DNA of 64,000 nucleotides, taken from contig OZ025253.1 in assembly GCA_964019135.1 (NCBI GenBank), forward strand, positions 1,210,233 to 1,274,232, in the 5' to 3' direction. A model generated the notes under the pieces. That model saw only the letters and a program-made list of their open reading frames with translations. It was not told the origin of the DNA and did not search any database. This DNA is from Arenicola marina (taxonomy: Eukaryota > Annelida > Polychaeta > Arenicolidae). Position 1 is the first letter of the stretch. The number at the start of each line of letters is the position of its first letter. The translations under genes were made by a program, and so were the position numbers. Below are positions 25,607 through 35,185 of the stretch, piece by piece.

Positions 25607-28263
25607 CTGGTGTGAAGGTTGTGAGATGAATCACTGTGGGGGGTGGTTAGGGGAGGTGGGAGGGGGGGGGGTGGTCTGGCGTGGTCGGGGATGTTTATCA
25701 CACATTGCCAATGAGCTGATTGGGTAGAATCCAAGGCGGATCTATGGGGATGGATGGATGGATGGTCCCACCCCCCTCACCCCGGTAGTTTAGGTAGGGG
25801 GGGGGGGCACTGATCCTTGGTGACCCCCGGGGCGGGCAGTGGGCGAGTCGCTGGCCGGCAGTCCCAAGGGTGTCGTTTGTATTGACGTCAGGCACTGACG
25901 GGTTAACCGGTCAACAAGCCTCTCTCCATGACAGCGATGAGTCTCACTGTGGTCAGGGCCATCATCAACCTCTCATCTATGTCAAATAAGTATATTCTGC
26001 CTGGATTTAAATCCTGAAAGCCTCTGGGCTATCCGGAGAGGAGCAGATTTGTTCACCGGAGCAGAAGTTGGTGGCCGGCTTTATATCCCTGCGCGCCTGT
26101 TCGCTGTTCGGTATGTTGTGTGTGATGTGGACCGCGGCTCGCTAGTACGTCCGCGCGCGATATAAATAAACCGCGCAGTTTTATGTTAAAATTGTTGTTT
26201 TACAGACTCAAAGAGATAATATATGCATTATAACTTTGAGATACTTTTAGTCTTGATTCTAAAAATGTAAAAAGCTAAGATGGCGCATGTAAGTATATTG
26301 CTTTAAGTGTTGATGAGCTTTGTGGGTGATGCTGGGGCCTCCGTTACCATGGCAATGAGACCGACACAGGGGGTGAGGCGGCGGGTCCACACCTCAATGC
26401 GGAAAGCCCTCTCCAGGTCTTGGCAGTGCGTGCACAAGGGTGGCATGGAACGCCACCCCTGTTTAAAGCCCGCCCTCCCCACCTCCCAAGCTGGGATAGC
26501 GGGTCTTGTGTTGTTAGCGGACCTGGCCCACAAGTTCCAACGGCGGGGCTGAATATTGTGGCCGGCTCTGGCGGTTGTAAGTGACCGGTCACCGTTTATG
26601 TGGACTCTGTGGTACTGTGATGGATCATCTATAGTGTTGCCTAGCCTCCCTGGGGACCCGGGGCCCTCCCTGTAATAACCTCCCTGGGGCTGGCCCGCCG
26701 CCCTGCCTCCCGCCCTGCCTCCCGCCACCCTGCTTCTGGTCACTATTTCACTGGGGAAGATGAGAGTTGACCATGATAAAGGGTTGTTTGTCGAGGTGGG
26801 TTGCCCCTGCCGCCCTGGCTCCCTCAGGGTCGGGCACCCACCGGACCGCAGGGGGGCGGGGGTGGGGGCGGTGACCCCGACCCCGTGCTTGTCCTGCAAA
26901 CCTTCCGAACAAGGGTCGTGGATGCGCCGGCATGGCTTACCATGGGAGGGAGGGTCAGCCAGGAGGGGAGGTGGGGCGGGGGGGGTCAGCCGGCCTGAGG
27001 AGGGGGAGGGGCGGAGGGTCAGCCCGACTGGGGACGAGTGGTTAGTGTGTGTGGTTGGGGGGGGGGGGGTAGTGGCCTTGGTGTGCCGATCCATCTTCCT
27101 AAAGGACCCGATGCTGTGACACGGAGTGAGGTACCTGCCTTAGTTCCAAGGTCCTCCGCTTGGGGTTGTCCCTGCAGTGTTGCCAGCACCCCCCCCCCCC
27201 ACCCCACACGGACTGGACATCTGGTGGAGGGAAGGGGATGAAGCTTAGAAATCATTCTCCTCGTATGGTGCAGAGATAGGCCGGTAGGGGTTTATAATTA
27301 CCGACCACTTTCAACGCTAATAAGAGTCATTCTGTAATAAACATGCACACCACACGTCAGTTTTGGATGTACCATGTAGGCAGGGCATTTGATGCCCATG
27401 CGCACTATACTGTGTTACGTCACGTCCGGCTTATAGCCATACCCCCCCCCCTCTCCCCTCCGTTCCCGTTAAACCTCTAGGACACATCAGTGAGAGGCGC
27501 CATCTCTGTCTCTGCTGTCAGCTGTCGTCTGCTGGGGCCGGAAGTCCGGTGGGTAAAACACGAGCCGGGGGCGTTACAACCCTTTCACATTTGTTGATCG
27601 CTTTCTGATTGGCTAGGGACGAGGAATTTAATTTCAACACCGCGAGCGAATTTAACAGGAAATGATTCAGTAAAACGCATTTTAATTAACCAGTTAAGAG
27701 AAGGGTGTTTCCTGACGCTGACTGCGATATTAGGCAAAAACTGTCGAATCAAACTTCACGTGCGAGAGAGGGAAGGTCTGTGCCGCTCTGCCCCCCCCCC
27801 CCTAGGGGTAGAGGGGCGGAGTTCCCAGAGCGGCATGGGAAAAGTGACGCGTAGATCAGCTTTAAAATGACTGATAAAATGATATCTTGGCTGGGTTGAG
27901 TGGTTCCTGGTCGCAGACTTACCTGTGTCACCGTAGTACATGTGTCGTTTTGTTCTCGCCTTGTTGATCATGAAATCAACATAAATAAACATAAAATATC
28001 GTTGTTGTTTATCGTAAATAATGTCAGTGAATCAGTCGCTTGTGGTTAACCCACTTCGTTTGACATTAATATTAGCCCTTAGAATTCACCCTCTTCAAAT
28101 AATGTTTTTCCTTTGACTTATTATTTTGATTTAGTCTTCCGAGACGTGCATTACATATCGATAAATGTTAACATTATGAACATTTCACACCTGGTTTAAA
28201 ACCTGTTATTTTACCACTCGGTTAATGACGGTGTTGTCCTAACCTTGACGTTTTCCGGTGGTC
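25607..28263. other. Longest mostly unique intronic stretch
   Basis: About 2.65 kb with only short G- or C-runs (25650-25810, 26840-27070, 27190, 27785). Small open frames occur on both strands but show no recognised motif. A TATAAATAAA follows a CpG-rich stretch at about 26160; by itself this does not support a promoter. The missing cadherin 1 exon was looked for here and not found. Confidence 0.5.
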
Positions 28264-28656
28264 TCCTTTATTGACTTGTCTACCGTTGGCTGTGTTCGCA
28301 GGGAGCGTGTGTTTATTGACTTGTCTACCGTTGGCTGTGTTCGCAGGGAGCGTGTGTTTATTGACTTGTCTACCGTTGGCTGTGTTCGCAGGGAGCGTGT
28401 GTTTATTGACGTGTGTACCGTTGGCTGTGTTCGCAGGGAGCGTGTGTTTATTGACTTGTCTGCCGTTGGCTGTGTTCGCAGGGAGCGTGTGTTTATTGAC
28501 GTGTGTACCGTTGGCTGTGTTCGCAGGGAGCGTGTGTTTATTGACTTGTCTACCGTTGGCTGTGTTCGCAGGGAGCGTGTGTTTATTGACGTGTGTACCG
28601 TTGGCTGTGTTCACAGGGAGCGTGTGTTTATTGACGTGTGTACCGTGTGTTCGCAG
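28264..28656 (+). repeat. 45-bp minisatellite carrying splice acceptors, 8 decoys
   Basis: The unit contains TTGGCTGTGTTCGCAG followed by GGAGCGTGTGTTTATTGA. The first part is the 3' end of the intron and the second is the first 18 bases of exon A with one change. Decoy exon starts fall at 28302, 28347, 28392, 28437, 28482, 28527, 28572 and 28617; the real start is at 28657, only 40 bp after the last decoy. Because 45 is a multiple of 3 the frame through the units stays open, but the final 40-bp step breaks phase. Confidence 0.93.
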
Positions 28657-28865
28657 GGAGCGTGTGTTTATCGAGGTGGTGGACGTGAACGAGTACGCCC
28701 CGGCCTGGACCCAGGAGACGTACATCGCTGAGGTGTACGAGGGCCGCCTTTACGACCAGATCGTCCAGCTAGAGACCGTGGACCAGGACGGCTCCAGGGA
28801 CCTCTCGCGGGTCTGCCACTATCATATCCTTACGCCGGATGTGCCGTTCCGCATCGACGACCAAG
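28657..28865 (+). CDS. CLSTN1: Calsyntenin exon A: end of cadherin 1, start of cadherin 2
   Basis: The exon follows a TTCGCAG acceptor and ends in CAAG before GTGAGT. It enters in phase 2 and leaves in phase 1. It reads ERVFIEVVDVNEYAPAW, then IAEVYEGRLYDQIVQLE and VCHYHILTPDVPFRIDDQ. DVNEYAP is the calcium-binding linker between the two cadherin repeats, nearly invariant in calsyntenins. VYEGRLYD and the acidic VDQD are the expected start and middle calcium ligands of cadherin 2, and TPDVPF is a calsyntenin signature. The real acceptor is the last of nine nearly identical acceptors. It is chosen because only it is followed by the cadherin sequence; use of the next one upstream would add 40 nt and break the frame. 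The exon coding for the rest of cadherin 1 is not seen upstream. Confidence 0.95.
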
Positions 28866-29211
28866 GTGAGTGCGCCGACAAAATAGTCCCTCGTATCCTG
28901 GGGGAATTCCGGGGAATATAACTCTGGTGGGGGGTGGGAATCAAGTGAATGGTTTGTGTTTTAGAACGCATTGTTTTGCCACTTTCACTACAGTAGGGAA
29001 GGCTGATTTTCCCTTATGACTTGCGACACCCAGGGGCATGAGATGACGGTCTGTCGAGGGTAATCCATCATATAGTTTTGTTGCTAATGAATTTGTGTTT
29101 TAGACTTCACTGATGGATACGGCTACATTAACAATCTATATTGTTGGCTGTAATTGTCTGTGAATGGGAATCTCCGACTGTCTCCGGTAACCATGGTGAC
29201 TTGTCCCCCAG
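28866..29211 (+). other. Intron between exons A and B
   Basis: A 346-bp intron, GTGAGT to CCCCAG. It is the only intron here without a tandem array. Confidence 0.85.
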
Positions 29212-29385
29212 GGTTCCTGCTGAACACGGAGATGTTGAACTTTGACATGAAGCACAACTACATCCTGGAGGTGAAGGCTGAGGACTGCGGCGGCCGCCAG
29301 TCCGACTCCATCATGGTCAACGTCCAGGTCAAGCCAGGCACTCTCGCCCGCGTGGCGGCGCCACTCTGCACCGTGGGGTGGACAG
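29212..29385 (+). CDS. CLSTN1: Calsyntenin exon B: end of cadherin 2
   Basis: The acceptor is TTGTCCCCCAG and the donor is GGACAG before GTAAGC; the exon is 174 nt, phase 1 to phase 1. It reads GFLLNTEMLNFDMKHNYILE, then VKAEDCGG and VNVQVKP, ending CTVGWTG. NTEMLNFD plus the following strand matches the conserved NTEKLNY/YDK region of cadherin 2, EDCGG matches the YDCG turn, and C-x-x-GW is the conserved start of the linker. Between VKP and that cysteine are about ten residues (GTLARVAAPL) that I do not recall in other family members. The end of the exon and its donor are tandemly duplicated just downstream (29421-29525). The first donor is chosen because it keeps phase 1 with exon C; the second lies 128 nt further and would change the frame. 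Confidence 0.92.
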
Positions 29386-29525
29386 GTAAGCCCTCCCGCT
29401 CCCTCCGCTACCAACATACACGCCAGTCCGACTCCATCATGATCAACGTCCAGGTCAAGCCAGGCACTCTCGCCACTCTCGTGGCGGCGCCACTCTGCCC
29501 GTGGGGTGGACAGGTAAACCCGTTC
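29295..29525 (+). repeat. Tandem duplication of exon B 3' edge, about 126 bp, 2 copies
   Basis: The block starts CGCCAGTCCGACTCCATCAT at 29295 and again at 29421. It covers the last 91 nt of exon B, its donor and about 35 nt of intron. The second copy has a few changes, including small length changes that put its donor 128 nt after the first. It is treated as intron. Confidence 0.9.
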
Positions 29526-29672
29526 CTCACCCTCCCCCCGCTTCCAACATACTTCTCTCACAAAGATACGGGTGTTATTTAGCCTTGGGACGTGGCTCCT
29601 CAACTCTTTGCCCCGCCGGACTCGTGTGGCGCTTACCAACACACTCTTCACCCCTCACCCGTAAGCCTTTAC

Positions 29673-29930
29673 CACTCACCCCCACCTCTCACCCCCACCT
29701 CTCACCTCTCACCCCCACCTCTCACCCCCCACCTCTCATCCCCCACCTCTCACCCCCCACCTCTCACCCCCCACCTCTCACCCCCCACCTCTCTACCCCC
29801 ACCTCTCAACCCCCACCTCTCACCCCCCACCTCTCACCCCCCACCTCTCACCCCCCACCTCTCACCCCCCACCTCTCAACCCCCACCTCTCACCCCCCAT
29901 CTCTCACCCTCCACCTCCCCCCCCCCCTCA
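29673..29930. repeat. 14-bp C-rich minisatellite, about 18 copies
   Basis: The unit is CACCCCCCACCTCT, with variants of 12-13 bp and CTCAACCCC or CTCATCCCC changes. Open frames in it are compositional. Confidence 0.93.
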
Positions 29931-30300
29931 CCTCCCAGACGATCTTCCCTTGAGTCACATGAAGGGTGTGTGAAGGTGAAGTCTTCCCATCATGCAGCGT
30001 TGACAGCCCCCCCCCTCCCCCCCCCCCCGTCAAGTGGGTGTTGGGCTCGGCGCTGTGCCTCTCGCAGTGGTTCGAGTACCGGAAATTGTAGACGCGGCGA
30101 CTTCCGGCGTCCTGGCAGTCTCGCCAGGTGGCGCGTCGTAATTACCCCGGTGACCATCCGTGTGTCACGTGACTCCACCCGACTGTGACTGTCTGTGCGT
30201 CGCTGAGGCTGGCGGAGGCGGGGGGGGGGGGTGCTAAGGTACTGATAGGACAGTGACGTGGGTGACGTGACGGTGACACTGACACTGACGTGGGTGACAG
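29931..30300. other. Unique intronic spacer
   Basis: About 370 bp with C-runs near 30010 and a G-run near 30220. A GACACTGACACTGACGTGGG stretch leads into the 13-bp array. No gene is seen. Confidence 0.5.
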
Positions 30301-30776
30301 TACAGGTACCCAGTACAGGTACACAGTACAGGTACACAGTACAGGTACACAGTACAGGTACGCGGTATAGGTACGCGGTACAGGTACGCGGTACAGGTAC
30401 GTGGTACAGGTACGCGGTACAGGTACACAATACAGGTACGCGGTACAGGTACGCGGTACAGGTACGCGGTACAGGTACACAGTACAGGTACACAGTACAG
30501 GTACGCGGTACAGGTACGTGGTACAGGTACACAGTACAGGTACCCAGTACAGGTACGCGGTACAGGTACACAATACAGGTACGCGGTACAGGTACGCGGT
30601 ACAGGTACACAATACAGGTACGCGGTACAGGTACGCGGTACAGGTACGCGGTACAGGTACAAAGTACAGGTACACGGTACAGGTACGCGGTACAGGTACG
30701 CGGTACAGGTACGCGGTACAGGTACGCGGTACAGGTACGCGGTACAGGTACGCGGTACAGGTACGCGGTACATGTA
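30301..30776. repeat. 13-bp minisatellite, about 37 copies
   Basis: The unit is GGTACAGGTACGC, with ACACA, ACGTG and ACACAA variants. Each unit contains CAGGTAC, so the + strand has an AG/GTAC string every 13 bp. Confidence 0.95.
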
Positions 30777-30987
30777 CGCAGAAGGCTTGCCCTCACCACC
30801 TGTTGACTAGGGGTAGTACAGCGGCAGACAACTGACACGTGGTAATCAACCAGAGGCCACTAATTGGTCCGGTCTGTTTCCTGGCCCCTCGAGATCCGGA
30901 ATTTAAAAAATGAATAGCCAGGTATTGTAGTTCTGGGTAATACCGCCAGGCTGCGCATTGAGAGTGGACAAGCTGACAGGCCAGGCC
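30777..30987. other. Short unique spacer
   Basis: About 210 bp between two arrays. Nothing recognisable is seen. Confidence 0.5.
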
Positions 30988-31470
30988 TACCCAATGGTAG
31001 GGAGGGGGGGCCTCGCCCAATGGTAGGGAGGGGGGGTCTCGCCCAATGGTAGGGAGGGGGGGGGGGTCCCCTCCCCCAATGGTAGGGAAAGGGGGGGTCC
31101 ACCTCGCCCAATGGTAGAGAGGGGGGGGGGCTCGCCCAATGGTAGGGAGGGGGGGGGTCCCCTCGCCCAATGGTAGGGAGTGGAGGGGGGGGGTCCACCT
31201 CGCCCAATGGTAGGGGGGGGTCCACCTCGCCCAATGGTAGGCAGGGGGGGGGTCCCCTCGCCCAATGGTGGGGAGGGGGGGGGGGGTTCCACCTCGCCCA
31301 ATGGTAGGCAGGGGGGGGGTCCCCTGGCCCAATGGTAGGGAGGGGGGGGGTTCCACCTCGCCCAATGGCAGGGAGGGGGGGGGTTCCCCTCGCCCAATGG
31401 TAGGGAGGGGGGGGGGTTCCACCTCGCCCAATGGCAGGGAGGGGGGGGGGATCCCCTCGCCCAATAAGGG
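30988..31470. repeat. About 30-bp G-run minisatellite, about 16 copies
   Basis: The unit is CCTCGCCCAATGGTAGGGAG followed by a run of 6-12 G and TTCCA or TCCC. Unit length varies because the G-run varies. All G-runs are on the + (transcribed sense) strand. Confidence 0.93.
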
Positions 31471-31541
31471 GAACCGCAGGCGGACAGAAAGGAAGAAACA
31501 ATCCTGTTTACCTGGCGCTGAGCTTTGATAAAGTCTGCAGG

Positions 31542-32440
31542 CGGACCCCCCACCACACCTGTCTAGTTGGACCCCCCACCACACCTGTCTAGTTGGACCC
31601 CCCCACCACACCTGTCTAGTTGGACTCCCCACCACACCTGTCTAGTTGGACCCCCCCACCACACCTGTCTAGTTGGACTCCCCACCACACCTGTCTAGTT
31701 GGACCCCCCACCACACCTGTGTAGTTGGACCCCCCCACCACACCTGTCTAGTTGGACTCCCCACCACACCTGTCTAGTTGGACCCCCCACCACACCTGTC
31801 TAGTTGGACTCCCCACCACACCTGTCTAGTTGGACCCCCCCACCACACCTGTCTAGTTGGACTCCCACCACAGCTGTCCAGTTGGACTCCCCACCACAGC
31901 TGTCTAGTTGGACTCCCCACCACACCTGTCTAGTTGGACCCCCCCACCACACCTGTCTAGTTGGACCCCCCCACCACACCTGTCTAGTTGGACTCCCCAC
32001 CACAGCTGTCTAGTTGGACCCCCCACCACACCTGTCTAGTTGGACCCCCCACCACACCTGTCTAGTTGGACTCCCCACCACACCTGTCTAGTTGGACCCC
32101 CCACCACACCTGTCTAGTTGGACTCCCCACCACACCTGTCTAGTTGGACCCCCCACCACACCTGTCTAGTTGGACCCCCCACCACACCTGTCTAGTTGGA
32201 CCCCCCCACCACACCTGTCTAGTTGGACTCCCCACCACAGCTGTCTAGTTGGACTCCCCACCACACCTGTCTAGTTGGACCCCCACCACACCTGTCTAGT
32301 TGGACCTTCACCACACCTGTCTAGTTGGACCCCCTACCACACCTGTCTAGTTGGACCCCCCACCCCACCTGTCTGGTTGGACTCCCCACCACACCTGTCT
32401 AGTTGGACCCCCCCACCACACCTGTCTCGTTGGACTCACC
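31542..32440. repeat. 26-bp minisatellite, about 34 copies
   Basis: The unit is ACCACACCTGTCTAGTTGGA plus a run of 5-7 C. Variants include ACTCCCC, CACAGCTG and GTGTAG. Confidence 0.96.
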
Positions 32441-34480
32441 CGGGGGGGAGGGGTCCAGGTTCAGCGACAACAAGAGGGCGGTGGTCCATACACGGACCGT
32501 GCTGTCAGTGTCAGCTGTCTGTGAGAGGGTGTTAGCTGGGTTCTGGGCCCGGCTAGTGGTGGTGGAGTGTGGCAGGCTGGGTCTGCCCCCCCCCCTGTGG
32601 GCGTGGGTAGGGCGGGGGGGTTGACTGAAGCGCCGCACGGCGGACCGGGTAAACAAGACGGTCTCCCGTGTGAAGTCCTTGTGACACGGGAGCCGCCCGA
32701 TAGCTTCGCCGGAACCGGAAACAGCTCGCCAGCCGCGGCGGACGGCGGCGGCGAGGGCAGGGCAAGGGTGCGGGGAGGGCGCGGGTGGGAGGAGGGCGGC
32801 GAGGGGGAGGGGGAGGGGCGGCGAGGGGGGAGGGGGAGGGCGGTACTGGTGGGAGAGGGAGAGCGGGAGAGGGGCCACAGTTTCCTTCCCATCTCGACGA
32901 GTGTGGCCCCCCTCTTCCCGCTGTTCCTTTCTGCGGCAGCCGCCCTCCTCCCGCTGTTCTTTCCTGCGGCAGCCGCCCCCTCCCGCTGTTCCTTCCTGCG
33001 GCAGCCGCCCTCCTCCCGTGCTTCCTAGGGTTGTATTTTCCGACTTGTTTTGCTCACTCCGCTGTGCCTTGCGCCTCGTACGATAACCATGGCAACGAAA
33101 TGTCAGTGACCCGTCGCATATGACGCACGTTTTTGGTCGCAGGGAGAGGGGGGAGAGCGGCGTCCGTGGTGACGTCACCACGCCCTTCCCGCCGCCTACA
33201 GACTGCACCTGTCCCCCAGCCACCCTCTGAGACCTCCTCGTCACCTGCCACGTGGGACCGGGGTGCTATGCGGCAGCTGCCACTTGGGGCCTCTGTGTGA
33301 TCCGCCACCTGGGGCCGCCATCTGGAGCGCTCCTCAGACTGTGGCTCCCCCTGGGATTGGCGGAAGGAGGGGGGGGGGTGTGAAGAGGGGGGCGGGGGCA
33401 GTGCCGAATCTCCCGCCAGGTGGTGTCTGGCTGTGTCTGGGGGCGGGGAACTGTTACCGTGTGCTGCCGTATGGCCGCCTGGGCGCGCGGAGCTAGGCGA
33501 TGGAGGCTCGAGAGGCTCGAGACAGCCGCAGTGCACTTCATACCTCTGTGAAAAGTGTCACCTGCTCCGGGTTGCAACGAAGTTACGGGGTGTTATTTTC
33601 GAGAGAGGGTTCAGCAAGTGCCCGGGGGATAAGTCAGTCGCAGCAGGTCTTGGAACGCATCATTGTTTCTGGGAAGGCAAGCTGTGTTTGTTACGGGTAT
33701 TGACGCGAGTGACGTCACAGCGAGGCAAGCTGTGTTTGTTACGGGTATTGACGCGAGTGACGTCACAACGCGACACGCGACCTTTGGGTTCGTGGGGTGC
33801 GGGTTAGTACAAAAAGTGGCGCGATAGTGGCGCCCCTGTTGGCTGAGACACCAAGTATCTCATACATAATAATAGTTATATTATTACCGCCTATTCTTAA
33901 TAATAATAATTCTAATAATAAATATCATTTTATAATAAACAACAAGGGTATAGGTTCAGACAAGTGAAAGGGCAACCCACCCGAGCTCGGTGCTTGGGGC
34001 GGTCGGTGACCATGGCAACCAGTTCCTTGGATACCCGGATGCTGATTGCTGATTTCCCCAGCGGTTGACTCGCTGACGGCGGGGGTGACTCTGAGGGGGG
34101 GCGGGGGGGGGGGGTGTTCCACATTGTCTATAGCCGCTGTGTGGTGTTTGGTTCTGGAAATGTCTGCGTGTGGTGTATGATGATGTGTGGTGTGGGGTGA
34201 GTCCTTGCAACACTGGCAGCAGGCAGATTCCCATGTGTAGTACCGGAAGCGACTCGCAGGGGGCGCCACTAGCTCACAAAGCGCTCCCTGGCGGGTCGCT
34301 TGAGAACAACAAAGGGTTTGGGGGCGGCCTGGGAGGGGGAGGGGGCGCGGAGGGGCGAGTTGTCTCGCGCCCTGAATCACTTTTCACCATTCAGGCTGTG
34401 TTGCTTCACCGAGCGCATCAAGTCTACAATAATTGTTAAGAGAAATGGTTTGAATCACGTTCAGGTCGTGTTGATAAACA
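32441..34480. other. Unique intron sequence between exons B and C
   Basis: About 2 kb, GC-rich to 33600 and AT-rich around 33850-33950. 32925-33025 has about four degenerate copies of a 32-bp unit with TTCCTGCGGCAGCCGCC. A 48-bp block with GGCAAGCTGTGTTTGTTACG and GAGTGACGTCAC is duplicated at 33676 and 33724. No further exon or gene is recognised. Confidence 0.5.
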
Positions 34481-34890
34481 TTAAAGTTGCATGTGGAGTT
34501 CTTTCCCGCCAAAACTAAGCCTAGGCGAAATTTATATCAAAGGTTTGCAGAAAACTCGATTGTTTCATTCTATGAATTCAGAAACCTGATAAACATCGCC
34601 GTTTCGGCTGTGGTGTGGCAAACGTGTCTATCCCGGGACACCACAGAACTCGGTCACGGCACTGCTACTTATACCAAAGCATCGCGAAGCACACAAACTG
34701 ATGACGTTTACCACTAAAATGAAAACTTGTGGTAAATTGATATTACGGACAAGGCTAAGAGACACTATTTGGCAGTCTGGTATGGGTGGAGTATAGATAA
34801 AAGAAGTCTTGAATGATTCAAGGTCTGATTCTTATATGTATTTTGACCTCATTAGTTTTGGCGGGAAAGAGCTCGACATGCAACTTTAAG
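34481..34890. mobile_element. MITE-like element with 37-bp terminal inverted repeats
   Basis: 34481-34517 begins TTAAAGTTGCATGT and ends TTTCCCGCCAAAACTA. 34854-34890 is its reverse complement with two mismatches. The 410-bp element has no coding capacity. TTAA stands at both outer ends, so it could be a TTAA target duplication (piggyBac-like habit) or part of the terminal repeat. It sits about 100 bp upstream of exon C in a locally AT-richer segment. The superfamily is not established. Confidence 0.75.
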
Positions 34891-34993
34891 ACAAATCTGT
34901 ATCGGACGCCGCGTCTTAATTAATAAAATTCCTAATGAGATGAATATTTAGTCTTCCGAAGATATTGTATTTACTGTCTATATTTGTTGTCAG

Positions 34994-35185
34994 GAATTGA
35001 GGAGGCCATGGATTATCTGCCCGGAAGTAGGCAGAAGCTGGTCGCTGAGCATGCGCAGTTGGAGCTGTGTGGCGCCACCTGCCCCGAGCCCCAAATTTCG
35101 GCAACTCTCGCCTTGGACGTGGATCACGTGGTCAAGAGCTGCGATCGCGATTCTTCGTCGATCAAGTCGCAAAGGAAGCTGTGTG
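34994..35185 (+). CDS. CLSTN1: Calsyntenin exon C: linker between cadherin 2 and LG domain
   Basis: The acceptor is TTTGTTGTCAG and the donor is CTGTGTG before GTGAGTAC; the exon is 192 nt, phase 1 to phase 1. It reads IEEAMDYLPGSRQ, a cysteine pair region LELCGATCPE, then LALDVDHVV, SCDRD and KSQRKLC. The pattern aligns with the vertebrate linker, where an IEYxPG stretch is followed by IHLETC, then GCDRET and KSLxxLCG. Joining exon B gives GWTG-IEEAMDYLPG, as expected for GWxxxxxRIEYxPG. The donor is the first of 33 donors spaced 49 bp apart. Only this first one gives LCG-AS across the junction with exon D; donors further down add 49n nt and soon bring in a TGA. A MITE-like element ends about 100 bp upstream of the acceptor. 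Confidence 0.92.

Noticed and set aside
26100-26200. Promoter with TATAAATAAA after a CpG-rich stretch
   Set aside because: A single TATA-like string without initiator, transcript or downstream exon is not enough.
26303-27094. Minus-strand open frame of 263 codons
   Set aside because: It is Pro/Gly-rich in a GC-rich stretch, overlaps other open frames, and has no recognisable motif or splice structure.
28271-28656. In-frame 15-residue repeats ahead of exon A as a coding extension
   Set aside because: The frame is open, but each unit contains an acceptor copy and the similarity is to the intron-exon border. The cadherin family has no such repeat here.
29421-29513. Second copy of the exon B end as a true extra exon
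   Set aside because: It has no acceptor of its own, its length changes break the frame, and its donor does not give phase 1.
32399-33577. Several proline- and arginine-rich open frames on both strands
   Set aside because: They are compositional, overlapping and without conserved motifs, in an intron with intact flanking exons.
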